This document shows positions 23,843 through 33,630 of a DNA stretch of 64,000 bases, piece after piece. Source of the DNA: Acidobacteriota bacterium (GTDB lineage Bacteria; Acidobacteriota; Terriglobia; Bryobacterales; Bryobacteraceae); the NCBI GenBank assembly GCA_016185425.1, contig JACPNQ010000043.1, positions 62,001 to 126,000 of the forward strand, written 5' to 3'. Numbering within the stretch: position 1 is the stretch's first letter; the number at the start of each line of letters is the position of its first letter. Under the pieces are notes generated by a model. It was given only the letters and a program-made list of their open reading frames with translations. It was not told where the DNA came from and searched no databases. A program made the position numbers and the translations under genes.

Positions 23843-24519
23843 CGGAAGACCGTCCGCAAAATAATCCACCCAGCCCGCGCCGACGCCTTCCAATTCCCGC
23901 TCACCTTGTTCTCTCCCGCAATCCGCTTCCCATACCGTACCGGCACTTCCCGCACACGCAACCCCAACTGCAACGCCTTGATCTGCATCTCAATCGTCCA
24001 TCCGTAGTTCCGATCCTCCATCGCCATCCGTTCTAACGCATCCCTTCGGATGGCCCGGAACGGCCCCAGGTCGGTATACCTGTGCCCCCAAAACATACGC
24101 ATCAGAAAACACGCCAGATCGTTCCCAAACACCTGGTGCGGCAGCAGAGCGCCTCTCGCCGCCTCCCCCATCGTCCGCGAGCCGATCACCAGGTCCGCCT
24201 CACCCGCCCGGATCGGCGCCAACAACAATTCCGCCTCCCCGGGATTCTCCGACAGATCCGCCTGCATCCAAACTACAACCTCTGCCTCTGCCGGCAAAAC
24301 CGCCATCGCTTTCAGCGACGCCGCCCCATATCCCCGCTCCGGTTCCGAAACCACAATCGCCCCTCGTTCCCGGGCAATCCCCGCTGTTCGATCCGTCGAT
24401 CCGTTGTCGGCGACAATAATCCAGCGAAACAAATCGGGCGGAATCGCGTCAAAGAGGGAGGGTAGGCATTCGGCTTCGTTCAATGCTGGGATAATCAGCG
24501 CCGCGTGTCCCTGTATCAT
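23800..24519 (-). CDS. Family 2 glycosyltransferase (DPMS-like)
   Basis: About 239 residues. 'AALIIPALNEAECLPSLFDAI', 'IIVADNGSTDRTAGIARERGA', 'VVWMQADLSENPGEAELLL' (metal-binding acidic motif) and 'VIGSRTMG' mark a GT2 enzyme resembling dolichyl/polyprenyl-phosphate mannose synthases without membrane helices. 'FRAIRRDALERM' and 'NYGWTIEMQIKA' fit that subgroup. Starts at 24519, 24552 or 24600 are all in frame. I take 24519 because the fold begins there and the longer forms overlap lepB. The ATG at 24552 would share bases with the lepB ATG on the other strand. Confidence 0.8.
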   Translation of the reverse strand: MIQGHAALIIPALNEAECLPSLFDAIPPDLFRWIIVADNGSTDRTAGIARERGAIVVSEPERGYGAASLKAMAVLPAEAEVVVWMQADLSENPGEAELLLAPIRAGEADLVIGSRTMGEAARGALLPHQVFGNDLACFLMRMFWGHRYTDLGPFRAIRRDALERMAMEDRNYGWTIEMQIKALQLGLRVREVPVRYGKRIAGENKVSGNWKASARAGWIILRTVFRHAVRVNQGRRPRS

Positions 24520-24550
24520 TTCGGAGTACAATTCAGCGTAGTAGGAATCC

Positions 24551-25123
24551 ATGACGCCTGACCAGACCCCGCCGTCTCCGGAAAAGCCAGCCGAATCCAA
24601 ACAGTTGATTTTAGGCGCTGCCTACTGGCTCCGCGACCTGATGCTGTCCGTTGTCATCGCCGTCGTCATCATCCTGTTCCTCTATCAGCCGGTGAAAGTC
24701 GAAGGGACCAGCATGATGCCCGCGCTGGAGGACCAGGAACGGATCTTCATCAATAAGTTCGTATACCGTTTCGGCTTCGGCGATATCGAGCGCGGCGACA
24801 CTGTCGTCTTCTGGTTCCCCCGCGATCCCTCCAAATCCTACATCAAACGCGTCATCGGCGTCCCGGGCGATACCGTCGAAGTGCTCGAAGGTGAGGTCCG
24901 CCTGAACGGCCACCCGGTCCAGGAACCCTACGTCCCCGAAGAATTTCGCGATCGCCTGACAGTTCCTGCAACCCGCGTACCGCCGGATGCGTTCTATGTC
25001 ATGGGAGATCACCGCAGTTCCTCGAATGACTCCCGCGCCTGGGGCGTCGTCCCTCGCCGCTACATCTATGGCAAGGCCGTGTTTGTCTATTGGCCGCTCG
25101 AAAAGATGGGCATTTTGCATTAA
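24551..25123 (+). CDS. lepB: Signal peptidase I
   Basis: A 190-residue membrane-anchored protease that removes signal peptides from exported proteins, of which this window encodes many. One membrane helix (residues 25-45) precedes the catalytic region: Ser54 in 'VEGTSMMPAL' is the nucleophile and Lys99 in 'SYIKRVIGVPGD' the general base. 'YVMGDHRSSSNDSRAWG' is the conserved box E. It is the short single-helix form. No Shine-Dalgarno is evident. The gene is divergent from, and nearly overlaps, the glycosyltransferase start. Confidence 0.94.
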   Translation: MTPDQTPPSPEKPAESKQLILGAAYWLRDLMLSVVIAVVIILFLYQPVKVEGTSMMPALEDQERIFINKFVYRFGFGDIERGDTVVFWFPRDPSKSYIKRVIGVPGDTVEVLEGEVRLNGHPVQEPYVPEEFRDRLTVPATRVPPDAFYVMGDHRSSSNDSRAWGVVPRRYIYGKAVFVYWPLEKMGILH

Positions 25124-25144
25124 CAAAATACCCACTTTGGGCCC

Positions 25145-25210
25145 GGAATAACCCAAGGAACTAACCGGGAACAAACCGGGAGCAAACCAACGGCTTTTCG
25201 GAACAAACCA
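25145..25210. repeat. Array of five degenerate 11-bp repeats in helical phase
   Basis: Units GGAATAACCCA (25145), GGAACTAACCG (25157), GGAACAAACCG (25168), GGAGCAAACCA (25179) and GGAACAAACCA (25200) share the form GGAAC(A/T)AACC. Start-to-start spacings are 12, 11, 11 and 21, so all units lie on about the same face of the helix. The array fills the gap between the convergent lepB and xylose-isomerase-like genes and is not coding in any long frame. Confidence 0.7.
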
Positions 25211-25220
25211 ACGCTAAGTC

Positions 25221-26462
25221 CTACAAACTAAAGGATCGGCCTTTGTTCTGTCCGACTAAAATTTGGAACAGCCGGTGACTGATCAATTCGTGCAGTGTCA
25301 GTAGCTCTTTATTTGCTGCCGTGATAGACGCCGCGTCGCGAATATCGGTCACACGCGGTCCCCCGGCCTTCAACGCGGCGGTCGCATCTTTGATCACCGC
25401 ATCCTCCATCGCCTCGCCCGCCATCTCCCACAGCGTGATGAACCGGTCCACAGCCGTTGGGAAGCTCAAATGGAACACCCCGTGCACCGATGTCGTGCGC
25501 GGCGGCTTGTAATCCAGGTTGAACGGCCCGCTGTACCCATACGTCCGCAGCAAGATAAGCACGTTCAGCCAGTCGAACGGATTCACCAGCCCGATCGCGA
25601 TATCCACGTCGTGCTTGCCCGCATACCCGTCGTTGATGTCGAAGTGGAACAACTTCCCGCACATCAGCGCTCTCGCCAGCGCCGCCCGCGGCGCCGTACC
25701 CCACATCAGTTCGTGCAGGTATTCCGGGTTCAACCCCACCATAGCCGGATGCTTGATCAAGCCGGAAAAAATCAGCGCCAGCATCGAATCCGAAGTCGGC
25801 AGCAGGATCTCCGCGACCGGTTCAAACGGCTTCGCCTCCATGCAATGTTTCAACGTCGCGCGCCCGTGCTTGGAAGCCAGCTCAATGTCCTTCTCGCAGG
25901 CGGCGTTGATGCACTCCGCATACCACTTCAACGTCTCGAGCTCGTCCATCGCGCCCTGAATGAAGTACCCCAGCGCGCCCGGCCAGTACACCGCGTACTG
26001 CGCCCCCAACTGGTGTCCGATCGAAACCGTATTCTCCACGCGCCAATTCGCGTACTCCCGAACCTGCGATGCGTGCGCGGCCGGGCTCGCCGCCCAAACC
26101 GGATTGTGAAAGGTTTCCGTCGTCACCATCGAGCACGCCAGGCCGTTTTTTTTCAGCGTCTCGCCGATTCGTCCTACAATCTCCGCCTGCCCGTCCCGTC
26201 CGAGCTGATCGGTCGGAATCACGTCCGTGTCGTGCGTGCACCAATACCCGATCCCGATTTTCCCGTACTCCTCGATCACCCGCTCAAAAGTCACCGGATG
26301 CCGGGTCTTGTCCTGAAAAAGCGAATGGCCCTCATAGGCCGCCGCCCATTGCGGGCCTGTGATGAAATACTTTCGCCGCTGCTCGGGCGTATACGCTCCG
26401 CCGCAAGCGGCTGCTAGGCGCTCAACTACCGATTGTTGCTGGTCGACTGGGATCGCTGTCAT
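25221..26462 (-). CDS. Xylose isomerase-like TIM-barrel protein
   Basis: About 413 residues. Several blocks match class I xylose isomerases: 'GIGYWCTHDTDVIP' (catalytic His), 'GRATLKHCMEAKPFEP' (metal Glu with the KPxEP motif), 'VGLNPEYLHELM', 'LFHFDINDGYAGKHDVDIAIG' (metal Asp cluster) and 'GPFNLDYKPPRT'. The standard WGGREG loop is replaced by 'VYWPGALGY', so activity on xylose is uncertain; it could be an isomerase for another sugar. I choose the ATG at 26462 because GGAG lies seven bases upstream. It is divergent from acsA by 41 bases. Confidence 0.78.
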   Translation of the reverse strand: MTAIPVDQQQSVVERLAAACGGAYTPEQRRKYFITGPQWAAAYEGHSLFQDKTRHPVTFERVIEEYGKIGIGYWCTHDTDVIPTDQLGRDGQAEIVGRIGETLKKNGLACSMVTTETFHNPVWAASPAAHASQVREYANWRVENTVSIGHQLGAQYAVYWPGALGYFIQGAMDELETLKWYAECINAACEKDIELASKHGRATLKHCMEAKPFEPVAEILLPTSDSMLALIFSGLIKHPAMVGLNPEYLHELMWGTAPRAALARALMCGKLFHFDINDGYAGKHDVDIAIGLVNPFDWLNVLILLRTYGYSGPFNLDYKPPRTTSVHGVFHLSFPTAVDRFITLWEMAGEAMEDAVIKDATAALKAGGPRVTDIRDAASITAANKELLTLHELISHRLFQILVGQNKGRSFSL

Positions 26463-26503
26463 ACAAGACTCCAATCATAGTGCATTGATAGAATAATCGG
26501 CTA

Positions 26504-28456
<1,953 letters not shown>

Positions 28457-31400
28457 CTACCAGTACAGTTTTAAACCCATCTGCATCTGACGCGGGTCGT
28501 TAACCTGGTTCGTGACCTGACCGAAAGTGGCGGCGTTCAAATTCAAGCTGCCGGTCCCGAAAATGGTCCGGTTGAAGATATTGAACGCCTCGCCACGCAG
28601 ATCGACCCGGATTGATTCCGTGATCCGGAAGGTCCGCGCAACGCTGATGTTTTCCGTCTGGCCCCAGAAGGAGCGGAGCTTCGGGTTGTATCGAGTAGCA
28701 TTACCGTATGCGGCTGCCGGCTGCGCCGGAAAGAACGAAGCCGGCTTGATGAAGCGGTCGACGGCCGGATCGAACTTGTCGCCCGCGATCGGCGCGCGCC
28801 AGTTCTCGTACGTATCCACGACAGGCCGCGCCTGGTTGTTGAAGATCGGCAGCGGATTGTTGCGTAACAACGCGAGCGGCGGGCCGCTGTTATAGACCTG
28901 AATCGCCGCGATGCGCCAGCCGCCGGCAATGTGACTCAGGAAACCGGAAGTAGCCCAGCGCTCCCCTTTGCCGAACGGTAAGTTGTAAAGCGTCGAGAAC
29001 TTCACCACGTGCGTCTGGTCGTACTGGCCGATCGATTTCTCCAGCCGCCGGTTGTTCTGGTCGGACGCGCCGGTTGCGCTTGCGAAATACGTATCGGAAT
29101 CGGTGAGCAACTTCGAGAACACGTAGCTCCACTGCCCGGTAAGACCCTTTGAGAAACGGCGGTCAGCCTTGATCACCAGTGCGTGATAGCTCGAGTGTCC
29201 GCTCTTGTCGCCATTCTGCACACCCGTGTTGATGCTCGAATATTGCGGATACGGACGCAGCGCCTGGGCCACTGTCGCCGAGCCGCCCCACAGCGTCTTA
29301 AAACCAGGGAACGGTTCCTTGAAACCGGCCGCCACAGCTTGTGCGGAAGTGATGTCGGCACGCAGCAGGTTCAGCGCCTGTGCCGCTCCGTACTGCGCGA
29401 TCATCTGGTTCATCGTCGCCGTCGGCACTTGGTTCAGGTTTAGCAAGCCCGATTGCACGTGCGTGCCGATGCTCGCGTTGTACCCAACTTCGAGTGTCAT
29501 GTTGGCTGCCAACTGCCGCTGCATCGTAAACGTCCAGAAGAGATTTTCCGGTGCGCGCGTCGCTTCCTGGCCCTGCCAGAAATCGATCGTGTTTCCGTTC
29601 GAGAAGCTCGGATTCAACGAAGGCGGCAACGTATATGCCGGCAGGCCCTGGTCCAGCAGGAACGTCGGCGAAACACCTTGCGAGCCATTGTTGAACTGAT
29701 ATTGCCCAATGAATCCGGCAAAGTGTCCGCTGCCTTGCACAGCCGTCACTCGGGAGAATGAGCGGCCGAAGCCCATCCGGAATGTGGTCTTTTCATTCGG
29801 CGTGTATGCCAGACCGGCGCGCGGACCCCATCCGCCGTACCAGCCGGGAACCAGGCTGCGAGTATTCTCCCGTCCCGCCCCGTTGCCCGCGAACCACAAG
29901 GCGCCGGGAATGTTGCCCGCGGACGGATTCGGCCGCGTCGGATTGAAGTCGGAGTATTCGTCTTTCTTGTTTGTCGGCGGCAGCGTATAGTCATACCGCA
30001 AGCCAATGTTCAAAATCAGTTTGCGCGAAATGCGGAAGTCGTCCTGCGCGTAGTAGCCGAAGTAAGGATAGCGCTGCGTCACGTTCCGGATCGTCTCGGT
30101 GCGGCCCAGAAACGCCTGGCCGAGCAGGAACGATGCGAACGAACTGCCCCCGCTCGCCGGAAACGAGGTTGAGCCCGGAATGCTCGTGCTCAGGTAGCTG
30201 AAATCGGCGCGGCCGCCGATGTCCTGCTGCCCGAATCCGTCCGCGTTCTGATCCTGATACTGAAATCCGAATTTGAACGTATGCCGTCCGCGGATGTAGC
30301 TCAAGTCGTCCTTCAGACCCCAGCCTGGCTGATTCGTCCCGTTGTAGGAAGTCGAGCCCCACGACGTGAACTCCGTCATGTTAATCGTCGGGAAGTTCTG
30401 ATTGCAGTCAACGACGTTCTTTATGCAAATCTTGTCCTTCCAGTTCTTGTCGACGTTCGCGGAATAGCTATTCTTCGTGAAGGTGTTCTTCGCAAACGAA
30501 GCGTGGTTCACCATGTTCGGCGAAATCGTGAAATCGTGCGTGACACGGAACGCCTCCGTATCCCACGCCTGAATCTGGCCGTTCCAAAGCGGCTGCGGCA
30601 GTCCCGGAGCGCCCGACGGACCGGGGTTATTGCGGAACTTGGTTGTGTTGTACAGGAATGTCACGCGCTGCCTGCTGCCGAGGATCTGATCCCCCTTCAC
30701 ACTCCACTTATCCGTCGGAGTCACCATCGTCCCGCCGCTCACTTGATAGTTGTTCCGGACATACCCGCTGGTTCCAGGCGCAAAGCCGCGGTTCGGTGTG
30801 ACCGCTTTGCCGAACGCCGCGATCGCGTTCGCTGTCGACGAGAACAAGCTCGCCGGAATCTGGTTGTTCGGGAAAACGTCGCGGATCGATCCCGTACCGC
30901 TGGGATTCGCTCGAGTCGTCAACGGGTTATAGATCGGAATGAGCGCGTTGTTCGGACCCACCCAGTTGCGGAAGTCGCCGCTATACATCTCCGGCGTAGG
31001 CACCGATAAAATCGTGTCGTTCGCGCCCACTCGATTCCGGAATCCCTCGTACGACACGAAATAAAAGGTCTTGTTCCTCCCATCGTAAAGCTTCGGAATC
31101 CGCACCGGTCCCGAAACCGTCAAGCCATAATCGTTTTGGCGATAGATCGAGCGCTTGGCCGCAAAGAACCCGCGGGCGTCCATCTTATCGTTGCGCAGGA
31201 AGTCGTAGGCCGAGCCGTGGAACTTGTTCGTTCCGGACTTCGACGCAAACGTCATCACGCCGCCCCCCGCCTGTCCATACTCGGCCTTGAACCCGTTCGT
31301 ATCCACCGAGAACTCAGTCAGCGACTCCACCGAAGGCGTATTTAACGCAGCCTCCGCCGTATCGCCCGAACGATTGGTGCCAACCGAATGCCCGTCGAGC

Positions 31401-31951
31401 GTCGCATCCCACTGCGCTACCTGTCCTCCACCCAGCGCGAGCTGCTGCCCGCCTCCGCGGGCCTCGGCGGCGACGGCCACCAGGTTGAACGGACTGCGCA
31501 TCGCGCCCGCTACCACCAGCGGCAACTCATCGACCAATTTGTTTTCAACACTCGTCGACACCTTCGCGTTGTCGGTCTGAATGGTCGCGGCGGTCGCCGT
31601 AATTTCAATCGATTCGGACAGTTGCCCAAGCTGCAGCAGCGCGTCGACGTGCAGCGTGTTGCCCGCGGACAGAGTCAAATTCTGTTGCAGAAACCGCTTG
31701 AAGCCCGGCGCGGTGATCTCCAATTTATAGGCGCCTGGCAGAAGGTTCGGCAAGTTGTACTCGCCGATGCTCGTCGTTACGGCTCTGCTGATAGCATTCG
31801 TGTCGCGCTGCGTCAGTGTTAGTTGCGCGCCGGCCACCGCCGCACCGGTCGGGTCGGTGACGATACCTGTGATGTTTCCGCGCTCGCTCTGCCCCCAGAG
31901 TGAGGCCGCGCCGACACAAAGAACGGCGATTAGACTTCTCATTTGAAGCAT
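28457..31951 (-). CDS. Oar-like TonB-dependent outer membrane receptor
   Basis: About 1164 residues. A signal peptide ('SLIAVLCVGAASLWGQ') is followed by a carboxypeptidase-regulatory-like domain (residues 25-110: 'GNITGIVTDPTGAAVAGAQL', 'TSIGEYNLPNLLPGAYKLEI'). A plug region comes next ('GQAGGGVMTFASKSGTNKFH', 'GSAYDFLRNDKMDARGFF'), then a long 22-strand-type barrel ending 'PRQMQMGLKLYW'. This Oar/TonB class imports large substrates such as oligosaccharides or takes part in surface functions. The ATG at 31951 (or 31942) precedes the signal. A continuous upstream extension to 32509 only mirrors the cupin gene and is rejected. Confidence 0.9.
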   Translation of the reverse strand: MLQMRSLIAVLCVGAASLWGQSERGNITGIVTDPTGAAVAGAQLTLTQRDTNAISRAVTTSIGEYNLPNLLPGAYKLEITAPGFKRFLQQNLTLSAGNTLHVDALLQLGQLSESIEITATAATIQTDNAKVSTSVENKLVDELPLVVAGAMRSPFNLVAVAAEARGGGQQLALGGGQVAQWDATLDGHSVGTNRSGDTAEAALNTPSVESLTEFSVDTNGFKAEYGQAGGGVMTFASKSGTNKFHGSAYDFLRNDKMDARGFFAAKRSIYRQNDYGLTVSGPVRIPKLYDGRNKTFYFVSYEGFRNRVGANDTILSVPTPEMYSGDFRNWVGPNNALIPIYNPLTTRANPSGTGSIRDVFPNNQIPASLFSSTANAIAAFGKAVTPNRGFAPGTSGYVRNNYQVSGGTMVTPTDKWSVKGDQILGSRQRVTFLYNTTKFRNNPGPSGAPGLPQPLWNGQIQAWDTEAFRVTHDFTISPNMVNHASFAKNTFTKNSYSANVDKNWKDKICIKNVVDCNQNFPTINMTEFTSWGSTSYNGTNQPGWGLKDDLSYIRGRHTFKFGFQYQDQNADGFGQQDIGGRADFSYLSTSIPGSTSFPASGGSSFASFLLGQAFLGRTETIRNVTQRYPYFGYYAQDDFRISRKLILNIGLRYDYTLPPTNKKDEYSDFNPTRPNPSAGNIPGALWFAGNGAGRENTRSLVPGWYGGWGPRAGLAYTPNEKTTFRMGFGRSFSRVTAVQGSGHFAGFIGQYQFNNGSQGVSPTFLLDQGLPAYTLPPSLNPSFSNGNTIDFWQGQEATRAPENLFWTFTMQRQLAANMTLEVGYNASIGTHVQSGLLNLNQVPTATMNQMIAQYGAAQALNLLRADITSAQAVAAGFKEPFPGFKTLWGGSATVAQALRPYPQYSSINTGVQNGDKSGHSSYHALVIKADRRFSKGLTGQWSYVFSKLLTDSDTYFASATGASDQNNRRLEKSIGQYDQTHVVKFSTLYNLPFGKGERWATSGFLSHIAGGWRIAAIQVYNSGPPLALLRNNPLPIFNNQARPVVDTYENWRAPIAGDKFDPAVDRFIKPASFFPAQPAAAYGNATRYNPKLRSFWGQTENISVARTFRITESIRVDLRGEAFNIFNRTIFGTGSLNLNAATFGQVTNQVNDPRQMQMGLKLYW

Positions 31952-31999
31952 AGATTTGGGAGCAACACTATCACAACCTAATCCCGGTACGCTGAAGCT

Positions 32000-32479
32000 G
32001 TGCAAGGCGTTCAACTCATCACCACCGATCTGTTCCGCGACATCGAAACCAAGGCCCGCGCTTCCTCTCGCCGCCGAATGAATCACAACTTGCATTCGAG
32101 CCCATCGGACAATCCGCATCGAATGCTGAATGTGTTGTTGCGCGGTACCTACGTGCGCCCCCATCGCCATGTCACGCCCCCGAAAACGGAAGCCTTCCTC
32201 CCGCTCACCGGCCGAGTCGGCATCCTCTGTTTCGATGACGATGGTGTGGTTGCAGGCAAGTATACTCTCGATCCCTACGGTCCCATTCGCGGCATTGACC
32301 TTGCCGCGGGCGTCTGGCACACCGTCCTCGCGCTCAGCGAGGTCAGCGTCTGTTACGAAGTGAAGCCCGGCCCCTGGGAACCATCGAGCGACAAGGACTT
32401 CGCCGGCTGGGCCCCGGCCGAGCAAACCCCACAGGCCACACGCCTGGTCATAGAATGGGAGTCCCTTTTCGCAGAATGA
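32000..32479 (+). CDS. WbuC-like cupin metalloprotein
   Basis: 159 residues in the WbuC family of cupin-fold metalloproteins: 'NHNLHSSPSDNPHRMLNVLL', 'TYVRPHRHVTPPKTEAFLPL' (the HxH...E metal site), 'GRVGILCFDDDG', 'IDLAAGVWHTVLAL' (second His) and 'EVKPGPWEPSSDKDFAGWAP'. WbuC members occur in polysaccharide loci but their reaction is not established. The start is GTG at 32000. Its stop overlaps the ATG of the next esterase (ATGA), so expression is coupled. Confidence 0.85.
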   Translation: MQGVQLITTDLFRDIETKARASSRRRMNHNLHSSPSDNPHRMLNVLLRGTYVRPHRHVTPPKTEAFLPLTGRVGILCFDDDGVVAGKYTLDPYGPIRGIDLAAGVWHTVLALSEVSVCYEVKPGPWEPSSDKDFAGWAPAEQTPQATRLVIEWESLFAE

Positions 32480-33627
32480 GACTACCACTCGCCCTCGCCG
32501 CCGCCACAATCCTCGTCGCGCAAGACGCGCCCCGCCGCGTCAACACCTACCGTTCCAGCGGCCTGCAAACCGCTGGCCAGAATCGCTTCGTCTCTCCCGA
32601 GATCCACACTGACGGCCGCGTCACCTTCCGTGTCCGCGCGCCGAAAGCGTCCGAAGTCATCCTCAATCTCTCAGGCTCCAAGCCCCAGCCTCTCTCGAAG
32701 AACTCCGAAGGTGTCTGGACCCTGACGATCGGCCCGCTCAAATCCGAGCTCTACTCCTACACCTACTCCGTCGACGGCATGCGTGTCCTCGATCAGGCCA
32801 ATGCCAGCCTCAAAACCGGGATCAACGGCCTCGACGCGAGCCTGCTCGATCTCGCCATCCCTAATGCCCGCTTTGACTCCGTGCAGAACGTTCCCCACGG
32901 CGCCACACATATCCGCACGTATTTCTCCAAGGTCATGAATCGCGATCGCGGCCTTTATGTCTACGTTCCGCCGCAATACGACACCGAACCCAACCGCCGC
33001 TTCCCGGTTCTCTACCTGCGCCATGGTTTCGGCGATACCGAGTCGAATTGGTCCATCGACGGCCGCGCCGGCGTGATTCTTGAAAATATGATCGCCAATA
33101 AGAAGGCGGTCCCAATGCTTATCGTCATGACCTACGGCTACACCGATCTCACTTGGGCTGGCGGCAGCAGCCCGGAAGGAATCGACAAACTCGGCGCGGA
33201 GCTTCTCACGGACGTCATCCCCTTCGTTGAGAAGAACTACCGTTCCGCACCCGGCCGGCTCAACCGCGCCATCGCCGGCCTTTCCATGGGCGGAGGCCAG
33301 GCCTTCACGATCGGCATCAAAAACATGGACAAATTCGCCTGGATCGGTGAATTCAGTTCCGGCCTCCTCAGCGGTGTCGATTTCGACATCGAAAAAGTCG
33401 TCCCTGGCTTCATCAAGAACGCGGACAAAGCCAACGCCAATCTGAAGCTGCTCTATATTGGCTGTGGTGAACAAGACCCTCGCATCGCCGGCCACGAAGA
33501 CCTCTCCGCGCTCTTAAAAAAACACAGCATCCATCACGAATACGCCACTACGCAAGGGGCGCATGAATGGAAGGTCTGGCGGACGCTACTCGCCGGATTC
33601 CTCGTGCGCGCCTTTCAATCGGAATAG
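32476..33627 (+). CDS. Secreted CE1-like esterase with N-terminal E-set domain
   Basis: About 383 residues. A signal peptide ('LALAAATILVAQ') precedes an immunoglobulin-like E-set/CBM48 domain (about 40-130: 'VTFRVRAPKASEVILNLSG', 'SYTYSVDG'). An esterase D-type alpha/beta hydrolase follows: 'RFPVLYLRHGFGDTESNW', nucleophile elbow 'IAGLSMGGGQAF', and 'TTQGAHEWKVWRTLL' with the catalytic His. This architecture is common in acetyl-xylan and feruloyl esterases acting on plant polysaccharides. It is paralogous to the gene at 35574-36638. The ATG at 32476 overlaps the cupin stop. Confidence 0.87.
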   Translation: MRLPLALAAATILVAQDAPRRVNTYRSSGLQTAGQNRFVSPEIHTDGRVTFRVRAPKASEVILNLSGSKPQPLSKNSEGVWTLTIGPLKSELYSYTYSVDGMRVLDQANASLKTGINGLDASLLDLAIPNARFDSVQNVPHGATHIRTYFSKVMNRDRGLYVYVPPQYDTEPNRRFPVLYLRHGFGDTESNWSIDGRAGVILENMIANKKAVPMLIVMTYGYTDLTWAGGSSPEGIDKLGAELLTDVIPFVEKNYRSAPGRLNRAIAGLSMGGGQAFTIGIKNMDKFAWIGEFSSGLLSGVDFDIEKVVPGFIKNADKANANLKLLYIGCGEQDPRIAGHEDLSALLKKHSIHHEYATTQGAHEWKVWRTLLAGFLVRAFQSE

Positions 33628-33630
33628 CAA

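Noticed and set aside
31952..32509. N-terminal extension of the TonB receptor by 186 codons
   Set aside because: It mirrors the cupin gene on the other strand, and a proper signal peptide starts only at 31951 or 31942.
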